NCBI RefSeq assembly: GCF_018403745.1
Contig: NZ_BOVP01000006.1
Coordinates: 1-64,000, forward strand
Length of the DNA: 64,000 nucleotides
Direction: 5' to 3'
Source of the DNA: Lactococcus formosensis
GTDB lineage: Bacteria; Bacillota; Bacilli; Lactobacillales; Streptococcaceae
Shown here in pieces: positions 52,978 to 64,000 of the stretch. Both the position numbers and the translations under genes were made by a program. The notes beneath the pieces were generated by a model. It made no database searches and had not been told where the DNA came from. It saw only the letters and a list, made by a program, of their open reading frames with translations. Position 1 is the stretch's first letter. Each line of letters begins with the position of its first letter.

Positions 52978-53182
52978 AAAGCACCTCTTTCTTTCTAATT
53001 ATTATTTTTTCTATATAATAATTCTAACAAAGTTAAAAAACGCTTACAAATTATTCGACTTATCTTTTTTAGATGAGAGTTTTTCCTTCATTAACTTTTA
53101 ATTTATAGATAATTAATCAGGTTTTTAAGAGACAATATGTTATACTGGAAGTAACAAAAAGGAATTTTAAGGAGTCTTACAT

Positions 53183-53722
53183 ATGAAAAAATTTAAATTA
53201 TCATTACTTTTAGTTAGTTCATTAGCTGCTGCCTTGCTACTGACAGCTTGCAGCAATACAACTAGCGCAAAGAAAGACACATCTTCTGAACCTTCTAGCT
53301 CTGTTAAAAGCTCAAGTGAAAGTACAAGTAAAGCCAGCAGTTCAGAAACATCAACATCTGAAAGCTCAGATGCCAGTTCAACTTCAGATTCCACAACAGC
53401 TACTTCTGAAGCCCCAGCAACATCTGAACAGCCGTCTGAACCTGCAACATCAGAAAGTTCAGATCAAGGTTGGGTCGATAACTCAAATAATCCTGTAGAA
53501 AATAACGGTGCAGGTGGACATAGTCCTCAGGCTGACCCTAATGCAACACCATCTAGCTCTGAAGCAACTCCAAACGGACGTGCTTGGGTCTTGGTTTACG
53601 TAGATAAAGCAGGAAACAAGCATGAGTCAACAGTCTCAACATCCTACAAGGAACTTCAAGACAAAGCGAATGCTCTCCTCGCTTCAGGTGAAGCATCATC
53701 TTATTACTTCATTCAAAAATAG
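53183..53722 (+). CDS. Ser/Thr-rich lipoprotein
   Basis: A 179-residue lipoprotein: signal peptide with lipobox LLTAC (Cys23), then about 75 residues of Ser/Thr/Glu/Ala low complexity that probably span the wall, and a C-terminal folded part (RAWVLVYVDKAGNKHEST ... SSYYFIQK). Function unknown. SD AAGGAG; promoter with TATACT at about 53139. Confidence 0.85.
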   Translation: MKKFKLSLLLVSSLAAALLLTACSNTTSAKKDTSSEPSSSVKSSSESTSKASSSETSTSESSDASSTSDSTTATSEAPATSEQPSEPATSESSDQGWVDNSNNPVENNGAGGHSPQADPNATPSSSEATPNGRAWVLVYVDKAGNKHESTVSTSYKELQDKANALLASGEASSYYFIQK

Positions 53723-53774
53723 CGGTAAGCATTAAGAACAAATAAACTAAATTTATAAAAAATAGGAAATTAAC

Positions 53775-53806
53775 AAAAAAGACTAACTAAAGTTAGTCTT
53801 TTTTTA
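53775..53806. terminator. Bidirectional terminator
   Basis: AAAAAAGACTAAC-TAAA-GTTAGTCTTTTTTT between the lipoprotein and the converging large membrane protein. Confidence 0.92.
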
Positions 53807-53835
53807 TCTCTAAATACTTTACAAAACTACCCTTC

Positions 53836-56207
<2,372 letters not shown>

Positions 56208-56265
56208 ATAAAAAGCTCAAGATGCAGAAAAGCGTTTATTCTTCTACATCTTAAACTTTTCAAAT
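56208..56265 (-). terminator. Terminator after the isochorismatase-family gene
   Basis: Minus-strand AAGATGTAGAA / TTCTGCATCTT with a 12-nt loop, followed by a T run (GAGCTTTTT). Confidence 0.75.
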
Positions 56266-56291
56266 CACCAAAAACTATTGCTCTCTATGGT

Positions 56292-56876
56292 CTAATCCTG
56301 TACCATCCTCAAGACTTGCTCTGTCGAGCGGACGCGTCCTAAGCGTGTAAAGATACCGTTAACAATACCCGTATGTAGCGCTCCATTAAAGTCTGTCATT
56401 GCATCTTCAACAGCAATCACATTATATCCATGTTGATAAGCTTCACGCGCCGTCGTATCGCAACCAATCGTTGTGGCGATACCTGTCAAGATAATATTCT
56501 CAATGCCTCGTCTACGTAACTGCACATCCAGATCTGTCCCATAAAAAGCGCCCCAATTATGCTTTTTGACATGGATTTTATTTTTAACCTCTTCATCATA
56601 AGCCAAAGGAGAAACAAATTGGCTATAATTTTCAGGAAGTGGACCAGAAGCACTTATATTTGTATCTGTAAGCGGAGTGAGCATTTCTGGCCCATAATTC
56701 TTCACATGTACAAAAACAATAAGTCCTGCTGTATTCTTGAACTTGTCCAGCAATCTATCATTTTTGGCAAGAATTTCTTCTTTACTATAGGGTTCAAGCT
56801 GTGGACGATTTACAATGCCTTCTTGTAAATCAATCAGGACCAAGGCCGTTTTCTCAAGATTCAATTGTTCTGACAT
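56292..56876 (-). CDS. Isochorismatase-family cysteine hydrolase
   Basis: A 194-residue hydrolase. The catalytic triad of the family can be seen: Asp in LVLIDLQEGI (about 16), Lys in VKKHNWGAFYGT, and Cys in TIGCDTTAREAY. Members act on amides such as nicotinamide or on isochorismate; the substrate is unknown. It is 24 nt downstream of rnr. Confidence 0.9.
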   Translation of the reverse strand: MSEQLNLEKTALVLIDLQEGIVNRPQLEPYSKEEILAKNDRLLDKFKNTAGLIVFVHVKNYGPEMLTPLTDTNISASGPLPENYSQFVSPLAYDEEVKNKIHVKKHNWGAFYGTDLDVQLRRRGIENIILTGIATTIGCDTTAREAYQHGYNVIAVEDAMTDFNGALHTGIVNGIFTRLGRVRSTEQVLRMVQD

Positions 56877-56900
56877 AGGCTTTTCTCCTCTAAAGTATTT

Positions 56901-59336
56901 TTATTTTTTCGCTTTTTTCTTCGTATTTTTTCCGAACTTTCCTTTTGCTGCATCCGCGTAGAAAGGCTTCTTCTTTTTCTTTTTATTTGGTTTTTTATCG
57001 AAATCGTTTTTACGTTCTCGATCCTCATCCTTGGATTTTCCTCTGTATTTTTTGTTTCTGCTGTTTTCAGAGAAATTTTTTCCGTGTTTTGAGGCTTTTC
57101 GTTCCTCTTTATTTTCAGAACGGTTTGCTTTTGGTCGACGGCGTGGGCCTTTTTCTTTTTTAGATTTTAAATTACTTTCGACAACATCTAGATCACTCTT
57201 GATATATTCAAAGTCGATATCACCGGTAACTTTATCCGCTTTAGTGACTTGGATTTTGATGGGTTGACCAATACGGAAGACAAGTCCTGTTTTTTCTCCC
57301 ACAAGTGCCATCATACGTTCATGGAAGTTCATATATTCACCTTTAATAGTAGAAATATGAACCAAACCTTCAATAGTATTTTCAAGCTCAATAAACATTC
57401 CAAAGCGAGTAACGCTGGCAATAACACCTTCGAACTGTTCGCCGACATGTTTTTCCATAAATTCAGCTTTTTTCATCTTTTCAACTTCGCGTTCAGCATC
57501 GACAGCACGGCGTTCACGGTTACTTGATTGTTGGGCAATTTCCGGTATTTTTTCTGCCCAATATTCGATGGTCTTTGGACTTGGTTGATCCATCTCACGG
57601 ATTAAGCGGTGAACGATCAGGTCAGGATAACGACGAATCGGACTGGTAAAGTGCGTATAGTTTTCTGCTGCCAAGCCAAAGTGACCATAGTTGTCTTCCG
57701 AATAGCGTGCTTGTTGCATCGAACGCAAAAGCATCGTTGAGAGGACCATTTCTCCTGGTTGACCTTTCACTTTTTTCAAAAATTCTTGCAAAGCTTTTTG
57801 ACTGACTTCTGTTGATGTTCCCTTGACTTGCAAGCCAAAGGTTGCAGCAAAGTCGATAAAGCGGGTCATTTTTTCCTCTTTTGGATGCTCATGAATACGA
57901 TAAATCCCTGGTAAATGACGTGCTTCAAAGCTGCTTGCAACTGTTTCGTTAGCAATCAACATAAAGGACTCAATCATGCGCTCTGCTGTTCCACGACTGC
58001 GTTTGCGAATTTCGATAGGTAAGCCATTCTCATCAACGATGATCCGTGCTTCCATCGTTTCGAAATCAATCGCTCCACGACGGCTCCGCATTGCTGCCAA
58101 AGCTTCGTGAAGTTCAGACATAATCTCTACGGATTCTTTAATTGCAGCATATTTTTCCAATGCTCCCTCATCACCAGCAAGCATCAAGTTAACATCATCG
58201 TAAGTCATACGTTCAGTCGTCTTGATAATGGAAGGACCAATTTGTGACTGAAGGACTTTTCCTTCAGGTGTAATTTCCATCACACAAGACTGCGTCAACC
58301 GATTAACGCGAGGGTTGAGTGAACAGATACCGTTTGAGAGTCGTTCAGGCAGCATAGGCACGACACGATCGGCCACATATACGGATGTTCCACGCTCAAA
58401 AGCTTCACGGTCCAAGGGTGAATTTTCAGTGACATAATGAGACACATCGGCGATGTGAACCCCTAACTCATAGTTGCCATTACTTAAGCGCTTGATATGT
58501 ACAGCATCATCTAAGTCTTTTGCATCTGCACCATCGATGGTGAAAGTAATCTCATTACGATAGTCCACACGTCCCATGATATCTTTTTCATCAACTTCTT
58601 CTGGCACAGCGTTCGCTTGCGCCAAAACGTCTTCTGGAAATTCAGAACGAATACCAAGTGAAGCTAAAACTTCAAGAACATCGATTCCTTTATCACTTGC
58701 TTGTCCGACAATTTCGACAGCCAAACCTTGCATACTTTTGGGATTTTTCTTATCTGGATAAGCGGTAATGTCAACACGCACTACTGCTTTATCTTCTGGT
58801 ACCAAACCCTTATCTGTCAAAAAGACATGATAAGGCAACTTTTTATTTCGTGATTTTACGTAACCGATACGATTGAACTCTTGACGTTCTTTTTCGTCAA
58901 ATTTGACAAAAGTTCCGACAAGCTGAGTGACCGCGCGCTTTAAAACCTCTGTAACTACCCCTTCAGCACTTGTGCCCTTTAAAGGATTGGCATTACTTTT
59001 CAGTTCGACTTTTACTTCATCTCCTTCAAGAGCAAAAGCCGTTCTTCCCTTAGGAATAAAAACGTCAGGCTCATCAGAATCCACTGTTACAAAGCCAAAA
59101 CCGTTCGCATTAGCACGGAAGATTCCGACAAGTTCTGCTTTTACTTCGGCTAGTGTGACTTTTCCATTTTTTGTAAATTCCAGTAATCCTTCCCCTTCAA
59201 GAGCAGCTAAAGTTTTAACAAATAGTTTAAAATCTGAAGCCTTTGTTAGGTCCAGTTCCATTGCCAATTCTTCTACAGCATAGGCTCTCTTTGGATGTTT
59301 TTTAAGTTCATCCAATATAACTTCTTTTATTTTCAT
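56901..59336 (-). CDS. rnr: Ribonuclease R
   Basis: An 811-residue 3'-5' exoribonuclease that degrades structured RNA. An N-terminal helix-turn-helix and cold-shock domains come first, then the RNB catalytic domain (DGADAKDLDDAVHI near 275, with the metal-binding Asp cluster), an S1 domain near 640-715, and a Lys/Arg-rich tail of about 85 residues. Length is normal. A structured RNA element lies just upstream. smpB is not adjacent here. Confidence 0.96.
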   Translation of the reverse strand: MKIKEVILDELKKHPKRAYAVEELAMELDLTKASDFKLFVKTLAALEGEGLLEFTKNGKVTLAEVKAELVGIFRANANGFGFVTVDSDEPDVFIPKGRTAFALEGDEVKVELKSNANPLKGTSAEGVVTEVLKRAVTQLVGTFVKFDEKERQEFNRIGYVKSRNKKLPYHVFLTDKGLVPEDKAVVRVDITAYPDKKNPKSMQGLAVEIVGQASDKGIDVLEVLASLGIRSEFPEDVLAQANAVPEEVDEKDIMGRVDYRNEITFTIDGADAKDLDDAVHIKRLSNGNYELGVHIADVSHYVTENSPLDREAFERGTSVYVADRVVPMLPERLSNGICSLNPRVNRLTQSCVMEITPEGKVLQSQIGPSIIKTTERMTYDDVNLMLAGDEGALEKYAAIKESVEIMSELHEALAAMRSRRGAIDFETMEARIIVDENGLPIEIRKRSRGTAERMIESFMLIANETVASSFEARHLPGIYRIHEHPKEEKMTRFIDFAATFGLQVKGTSTEVSQKALQEFLKKVKGQPGEMVLSTMLLRSMQQARYSEDNYGHFGLAAENYTHFTSPIRRYPDLIVHRLIREMDQPSPKTIEYWAEKIPEIAQQSSNRERRAVDAEREVEKMKKAEFMEKHVGEQFEGVIASVTRFGMFIELENTIEGLVHISTIKGEYMNFHERMMALVGEKTGLVFRIGQPIKIQVTKADKVTGDIDFEYIKSDLDVVESNLKSKKEKGPRRRPKANRSENKEERKASKHGKNFSENSRNKKYRGKSKDEDRERKNDFDKKPNKKKKKKPFYADAAKGKFGKNTKKKAKK

Positions 59337-59420
59337 GTTTCTCCAATATTTCTTTTTCTCTATGCACTTTGGTGATTCTTTTCAATCCCAAGCACATACA
59401 TTATTATTTTAAAAATTAAA

Positions 59421-59547
59421 ATGCGGACTGTTAGCAGCCCGCTACTTTTTGGCTCGATAAACGATAAAATCTCCACTGATTTCTCCGTAATCGTTTATTC
59501 AATAGGGGCAATCATCCTAAACAGCCCAATCTTTTTCATCGTCCGCA
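59421..59547 (-). ncRNA. Structured leader or small RNA upstream of rnr
   Basis: A predicted 130-nt transcript starting near 59552. ATGCGGAC (59547-59540 on the minus strand) pairs perfectly over 8 bp with GTCCGCAT (59428-59421), closing two inner hairpins at 59505-59526 and 59455-59499 (10-bp stem ATAAACGAT / ATCGTTTAT). The 3' arm of the closing stem is also the 3' arm of a terminator (GCGGGCTG / CAGTCCGC, 59442-59423) that is followed by ATTTTAATTTTT. The two folds exclude each other. I do not recognise it as any known riboswitch, 6S or SRP RNA. Confidence 0.65.
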
Positions 59548-59558
59548 TGGAATAATGA

Positions 59559-59586
59559 TATTATAACATATTTGATATTTTCGTGA
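59559..59586 (-). promoter_or_regulatory. Promoter of the rnr leader
   Basis: Minus-strand TTCACG (59586-59581), 16-bp spacer, TATAAT (59564-59559). Confidence 0.65.
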
Positions 59587-59597
59587 ACCACCTTTTA

Positions 59598-60224
59598 CTA
59601 CACGCGATCAAATTTTGCCCCTGCTGTCGGATGATTATGATATTCAAAAGCTTCCAGAAGATCCTCACGTGTGTTTCGATCCACAGAAATATTCTGCAAG
59701 TTTTCAACTTCTTCCCGCGAGAAAAAGCGTGCCTCCGAAGTTTCTAATCCCGGATGCAACTCTAAAGTTTTGGGCTCACAATAAAAGAAGAGCTTATAAA
59801 CATAATTCAAGCTTTTAGGATAAGGATGTTTGGCCTTATCAACCAACTTAAACAACTGTAACGGTATCACTTCAAGCCCACTTTCTTCTCTTACTTCTTT
59901 TTGAGCAATTTCTGCGGGGGAATAACCGATATCTGCCCAGCCTCCAGGTAAAGACCATTGTCCTTCGGCCTTTTCTTTCACAAGTAAGAGACGGTTATCT
60001 TCAAAGACAACAGCTCTTACATCCACTTTGGGTGTGACATAACCTAAATCCTCATTAAAGAAGGCTTCCAGTTCATCTTTTGAGTAAGAGGTCAACTTTT
60101 GAGAAATTTCAAAGAGAATTTCTTTCATTTCTTCTAATCTTTCTCGGTCATACACATCTTTATTATAATACAAAGAAGTGTTTACAAGAGCTTTAAGTTT
60201 TGCTAGAGCTTGAGTTGTATCCAT
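59598..60224 (-). CDS. NUDIX hydrolase with N-terminal helical domain
   Basis: A 208-residue protein. About 65 N-terminal residues (LAKLKALVNTSLYYNKDVYDRERL) form the helical domain found in some ADP-ribose-type Nudix enzymes. The Nudix box is GGWADIGYSPAEIAQKEVREESGLEV near 93-118. Substrate not known. Confidence 0.9.
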   Translation of the reverse strand: MDTTQALAKLKALVNTSLYYNKDVYDRERLEEMKEILFEISQKLTSYSKDELEAFFNEDLGYVTPKVDVRAVVFEDNRLLLVKEKAEGQWSLPGGWADIGYSPAEIAQKEVREESGLEVIPLQLFKLVDKAKHPYPKSLNYVYKLFFYCEPKTLELHPGLETSEARFFSREEVENLQNISVDRNTREDLLEAFEYHNHPTAGAKFDRV

Positions 60225-60332
60225 TTTTTATCCTCCTTCTCTCATTTTATCACACGTACGGGATGATACAAAAAGTATTTATTATTAACTAAATGAAAGA
60301 GTATATTTTATTGAAAAATTTTTATTAAATGT

Positions 60333-60361
60333 TTGAATCTTGGGGAGCTTGTCTATATAAT
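60333..60361 (+). promoter_or_regulatory. Promoter of the TM2 gene
   Basis: TTGAAT (60333-60338), 17-bp spacer, TATAAT (60356-60361). A leader of about 100 nt follows; it shows no clear motif. Confidence 0.8.
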
Positions 60362-60468
60362 GAAAAGAGTAAGAGATAAAAAAATGGGAACAAATCATAT
60401 CGCAAGCTAGTCTCTTGAAGAATGAAATACGTGCGCGAATCACGCTAAAAGGGCAAGGAGAAACTTTT

Positions 60469-60711
60469 ATGAATGAAAAGAAGATTAACAAACATATTTT
60501 TGTTTGGATTGGAAACTTTTTAGTTGGACACTTTGGCGTTGACCGCTTTATGCGTGGTCAAATCGGCATGGGTATCTTTAAACTTCTATGTAACTGGATG
60601 ACTTTTGGTATTTGGTCACTCACCGACTGGATAATCTCCCTCGTGAAAGCTTACAGTACATATAGTGACACAGACGATATTACCTTTATCGATGGTAAAT
60701 ATTCACGATAA
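60469..60711 (+). CDS. TM2-domain membrane protein
   Basis: An 80-residue protein with two helices separated by a short turn, in the TM2 pattern: FVWIGNFLVGHFGVDRFMRGQ, then GMGIFKLLCNWMTFGIWSLTDWI. Function unknown. ATG 60469 is chosen for its SD (AAGGAG). Confidence 0.88.
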   Translation: MNEKKINKHIFVWIGNFLVGHFGVDRFMRGQIGMGIFKLLCNWMTFGIWSLTDWIISLVKAYSTYSDTDDITFIDGKYSR

Positions 60712-60760
60712 ATGAAAAAGCATCCTCATCTTCAAAAGATAAGGATGTTTTTTTGTGGGA

Positions 60761-60961
60761 TTACTTAAAACGTTGTCCACGCTTTCGTCTTATCAACCGA
60801 ATAACTACACCCGATAAGCCACAAAAGAGAGCACCAACGGAAGCTATCGCTCCCAGCCCTTCTAAAGATAATTTGTGAGAGTGTGCGCCATAGCTAAATA
60901 AAACAAGACCAACTGCTATTATGACAAGCCATGTACTGCTTATTCTGATTCGATCATCCAT
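60761..60961 (-). CDS. Small hypothetical membrane protein
   Basis: From ATG 60961 (SD GAGGA) a 66-residue protein with two helices (WLVIIAVGLVLFSYG and LGAIASVGALFCGLSGVVI) and a basic tail RRKRGQRFK. Not recognised. Confidence 0.65.
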   Translation of the reverse strand: MDDRIRISSTWLVIIAVGLVLFSYGAHSHKLSLEGLGAIASVGALFCGLSGVVIRLIRRKRGQRFK

Positions 60962-61117
60962 TGTGTTCCTCACATGTTTTAGTAGGATATTATTATAGCA
61001 TATAATATCATTAATCAATTCAAAATAAATTGTGGGGGGAAATATTTCCAAAGAAATGTTAGGAATTTCCTAAAATTGTAATAATCTCTTCAAAGATTTC
61101 CGTCTTTTCCTTATATT

Positions 61118-62647
61118 TTATATCTTAACATTTTGCTTCTTATAGTTTCGGATCAGCCACCAGCCTAATATACTGAAGACAACTGGTCCAGCTATCATTG
61201 AGATAATATCCGAATACACACTTCCCAAAGGGATTTCACTTGGCGCTTGGAGATAATTTATGACGGGTTCGATAATTGTAAAGAAGTCTGCCAGAATAAT
61301 CATCAACGCTGCAATCCAAGAGATACCGATAGCAAAGGCTTGGTTTTTCATAATCGTGAAAGGTTTCTCAATTGCCTGATTTTTCTTGAATTTGATATAA
61401 GCAAAGACGATAAAGACATAAGGAAGACTAGAAGCAATATTGCTCATGTTAGTAATGACTAGGAAGAATTTATCTGCTGCGCCCTTATTGATAAGTGAAA
61501 TCACCATATTCAATAAAATCATCAGGGTCACAATGATGAATTGAGCTTTCATAGCATTTTTAGGCACTCCATTCTCGATTTTTCCAAGTTTTCCTGGCCA
61601 TACTTTTTCTGGTGTCCCCTCCATCAGTTGTTTAAGTGGAGAATAAATCAAAGTAAAGAGTGCCCCTATAAGAGTGAGAAACATCGAGAGTCCTACATAA
61701 CGAGCAAAAACTGTTCCCCAAGTATGTACCGCACCAGACGATAGATTGAAGGATTCTGCCAGTTTTTCACCCAGCTGCTGCATCATAAAATAAGTGATGT
61801 TGCCTTGGTTAACTGAACCATCCATAATCCCCGGAATCCAGTCTTTATCAAAATTAATGAAAAAACCTGTACAAAGAATCATAAAAGAATAACCAATACC
61901 AATAATGGCGGCCGAAAGTAAGATACCTTTAGGAAAGTTCTTTTTCGGTTCCACTGTTTCATCAACCAGTCCTCCCACAGATTCTACTCCAGCGTAGGCA
62001 AAGATAGCATAAACTAAGAAAGCAATAAAAGTAACAAAACTTGCAGGTTGCAATGTTGGGTTTGGTGTTGATATCAATGAGTTTATCGTTAAAGGTGTTG
62101 CAGGTTGAAAACCACTTTTAGCTAAAATAATAAAGGCACCGATGATGAGGATAAAGTTAAGTGAAACAACAGCAATACCCCCAACTGAGGCCACTTTTTT
62201 TATGGTTTCAAGCCCTCTAAGCGAAATGAACGTCACGAGAAACATGATAAGAATGGCCAAAAGTGACACGATAACTGTGCTCGGTAAGATCGTTGTGCCA
62301 AAAATCATGTTCGATATAGGTACAAGTATCCGGTTACCCACAGAGACAAACCAGATAACCCATGACATGTACCACATCAAAGTACCAACCATGGCAAAGG
62401 ATGGCCCCACTGATTTTTCCATCCATGTATAAATACCGCCTTTCTCAGCATTAAAAGCTGAACCAAATTCAGTGACCATTAAAGAAAATGGAATGAAAAA
62501 GACTAAGGCACTAATAATATACCAAATGATTGATCCGTAGCCCATTTGAAAAAAGGCGAGCGGAACATTCCCAAAGCCATACACCGATGTAAAAATCATC
62601 AGTGCTAAAGAAATTGCTGTTAATTTATTTTTTTTTAGTTGCGACAT
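61118..62647 (-). CDS. APC-family transporter (YjeM-like)
   Basis: A 509-residue transporter of the glutamate/GABA-antiporter branch of the APC superfamily, twelve helices. N-terminus TAISLALMIFTSVYGFGNVP and a FAYAGVESVGGLVDE segment in helix 6 resemble E. coli YjeM. Substrate unknown. Monocistronic. Confidence 0.82.
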   Translation of the reverse strand: MSQLKKNKLTAISLALMIFTSVYGFGNVPLAFFQMGYGSIIWYIISALVFFIPFSLMVTEFGSAFNAEKGGIYTWMEKSVGPSFAMVGTLMWYMSWVIWFVSVGNRILVPISNMIFGTTILPSTVIVSLLAILIMFLVTFISLRGLETIKKVASVGGIAVVSLNFILIIGAFIILAKSGFQPATPLTINSLISTPNPTLQPASFVTFIAFLVYAIFAYAGVESVGGLVDETVEPKKNFPKGILLSAAIIGIGYSFMILCTGFFINFDKDWIPGIMDGSVNQGNITYFMMQQLGEKLAESFNLSSGAVHTWGTVFARYVGLSMFLTLIGALFTLIYSPLKQLMEGTPEKVWPGKLGKIENGVPKNAMKAQFIIVTLMILLNMVISLINKGAADKFFLVITNMSNIASSLPYVFIVFAYIKFKKNQAIEKPFTIMKNQAFAIGISWIAALMIILADFFTIIEPVINYLQAPSEIPLGSVYSDIISMIAGPVVFSILGWWLIRNYKKQNVKI

Positions 62648-62780
62648 TTACTTCCTCTTTATGTTTTTCTTTGGATTTATTATACAGTTATATGTATATT
62701 TATGCAAGTATTTATTAATAAAACAAAAGAGAATGAATGTAAATAAAGTGTCCTTTTATTATTTCTTCTTGAGGCTACGT

Positions 62781-62813
62781 AAAAAAATAGAGGATTTCAC
62801 TCTATTTTTTTTA
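62781..62813 (-). terminator. Terminator after the DUF4822 gene
   Basis: Minus-strand AAAATAGAG / CTCTATTTTTTT, adjoining the stop at 62814. Confidence 0.85.
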
Positions 62814-63764
62814 TTAGAAGGTAAATTCTGGATTAAAAACCCCTCTGTATGGCTCATGCTCTACATAGACTACGATATCTTTGCCAGCTGCATCTTTCCC
62901 CATACGTTTGTAAGTAAATTTTTGAGAATTTAGCTCCGTGATTTCTAATGCAGCACCGTATTTATTTTGACCAATAGAAACATGACTTCTAATTTTATTT
63001 TTGAAAATCACATCAAAGTAACCAAAATCACCACGTGTATTTCCTGTATTGATATCGAAAAATTCATATTTGCTTGTCTGAGTATCAAATTTTGCAAGAC
63101 TAATAAACATTTGGTTTTCTTTTGTTACGTCATTTCCTTGCTCGTCGCGCACAACTGTACCATGCCACAAACTATTACCAAGAATTTGACTTCCGGGCTC
63201 TGACTTCACAATTTTACCTGTTTGACTGCTTAATTTTTCACGTCCATGTGTAAATTTAAGATTTTTCGATTTGTATGGGACATGCTCTACATACACCTCT
63301 ATTGGTTGGCCGTTTTTATCCACACCCATTCGTTTGTAAGTAAATTTGTGGTGATTCAACTCTGTGATATCAACGACAGCTTGATAGTTTTGTGTTGCAG
63401 AGATGAGCACACGTTTTGTACCATCATTTGTTACGAAAAATGTTCCTTCATCTCCTCTGGTTTTTCCGGTTGCCTTATCAAAAAATTCATAGTAACCTGT
63501 TTTGTTGTCATATTTGGCAAGACCGATAAAGTTACTATTTTCTTTCGTTAAATCATTGCCCTGAGCATCATAAACTTTTGTGCCTTGCCAATTGGTCTGT
63601 GACAATGTTTTTTCATATCGATTTCCTAATGAAGAATCGGGTTTATGTGAAGACCAATGTTGAGACACTTGATCGGCTTGGGCTGAATGATCTGACACAT
63701 AAGTATCTACAAAGACACCAAGTGCTAAGATAGATGAGAACAATACTATTTTTTGAACTTTCAT
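62814..63764 (-). CDS. Secreted protein with two DUF4822 repeats
   Basis: From ATG 63764 (SD AAGGAG) a 316-residue protein with a Sec signal peptide (to about residue 30, SAQA) and two tandem domains of about 110 residues each. Both have a W.GT.V.D.QGND.TKEN opening, then FI.LAK.D, YEFFD, TG.TRGD, and end with KFTYKRMG....V.VEH.PY. The pattern matches DUF4822, function unknown. The repeats look like an internal duplication. Confidence 0.82.
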   Translation of the reverse strand: MKVQKIVLFSSILALGVFVDTYVSDHSAQADQVSQHWSSHKPDSSLGNRYEKTLSQTNWQGTKVYDAQGNDLTKENSNFIGLAKYDNKTGYYEFFDKATGKTRGDEGTFFVTNDGTKRVLISATQNYQAVVDITELNHHKFTYKRMGVDKNGQPIEVYVEHVPYKSKNLKFTHGREKLSSQTGKIVKSEPGSQILGNSLWHGTVVRDEQGNDVTKENQMFISLAKFDTQTSKYEFFDINTGNTRGDFGYFDVIFKNKIRSHVSIGQNKYGAALEITELNSQKFTYKRMGKDAAGKDIVVYVEHEPYRGVFNPEFTF

Positions 63765-63877
63765 AAGATAATCTCCTTTTTTATTGTATAATTTATTATA
63801 GCAAGCAAATATAAACTCCAAATGGCTAAATTATGAACAAATTATAAACTTTTAGCATTTGGTTGAGAAAGAGCTAT

Positions 63878-64000
63878 ATGACAATAAAACATAGATTTAT
63901 CACTACTTACATCAGTGCTATCGCGGTGACATTAGTTTCTGTTTTCTTAATTTTTTCTGTTGTATCTTACAGTACTTTGGGTAAGATTCCTTCTATAAAA
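63878..64000 (+). CDS. Partial membrane protein, probable sensor kinase N-terminus
   Basis: ATG 63878, SD GAGAAAGAG. Forty-one codons reach the window edge: MTIKHRFITTYISAIAVTL, then a long membrane helix. A basic start followed at once by a helix and an outside segment is usual for membrane histidine kinases, but no catalytic part is visible here. Confidence 0.5.
   Translation, partial: MTIKHRFITTYISAIAVTLVSVFLIFSVVSYSTLGKIPSIK

Noticed and set aside
59421-59547. 6S RNA, SRP RNA or tmRNA
   Set aside because: The length is near 130 nt, and the conserved sequences of SRP RNA and tmRNA and the central bubble of 6S RNA cannot be seen.

Overview
The window is low-GC Firmicute DNA with strong Shine-Dalgarno (SD) sites. 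Its gene content points to a Lactococcus of the L. garvieae group (L. garvieae, L. petauri or L. formosensis). The clues are a chromosomal Lsa-type ABC-F gene resembling lsa(D), a FywP-like aromatic amino acid permease, ComFA/ComFC, and L27 with its Prp-cleaved N-terminus next to prp. This species call is inference; no rRNA or tRNA gene is present. Most of the window is ordinary chromosome, with no prophage, insertion sequence or CRISPR array.

Left edge, 1-3600. A minus-strand gene runs off the window. Fifteen copies of a pentanucleotide lie directly behind its start codon, the architecture of a phase-variable gene. Upstream of it are an Mga-type regulator and a CLC-F fluoride/proton antiporter with an unexplained pair of direct repeats in its leader. 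Then, 3600-7600, comes glyS, glyQ and a formate/nitrite-family (FNT) transporter, all behind one glycine-type T-box. From 7700 to 19700: a frameshifted esterase; a DUF475 protein; yigZ; comFA-comFC; the phoH-nudix-ybeY-dgkA operon; ald; a small secreted basic peptide (frameshifted) beside an ABC transporter; and rplU-prp-rpmA behind an L21 leader.

The middle, 19700-36600, holds a lipid kinase, a DUF998 protein, HD and HAD hydrolases, trhO, a CAT-like acetyltransferase, ntdP, a TetR-controlled ABC exporter with two tandem operators, whiA-yvcK-rapZ and cardiolipin synthase. From 36600 to 40600 is a four-gene cluster: a PgaC/IcaA-like glycan synthase, a PgaD-like partner, an unknown membrane protein, and a flavoprotein that lacks the usual redox cysteine. 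The region 41200-45250 is rich in RNA control. It has a promoter-small-ORF-terminator unit; an lsa leader with a 24-codon peptide, attenuator, SD-masking hairpin and 53-codon ORF; and a FywP leader whose 15-residue peptide carries Tyr-Phe-Phe-Trp before switchable hairpins and a terminator.

The right part, 45250-64000, holds a HAD-LacI operon with its own operator, a FakA-FakB fusion, a second DUF998 protein, the glsB-amaP-DUF2273-asp23 envelope-stress operon, a Ser-rich lipoprotein, a GT-C-like membrane protein, rnr with a structured leader or small RNA, a TM2 protein, a YjeM-like permease, a secreted protein with two DUF4822 repeats, and the first 41 codons of a membrane protein. The strongest leads are the phase-variable start at 1-108, the FywP and lsa leaders, the glycan/flavoprotein cluster, the FNT gene under a glycine T-box, the secreted-peptide/ABC cassette and the rnr leader.
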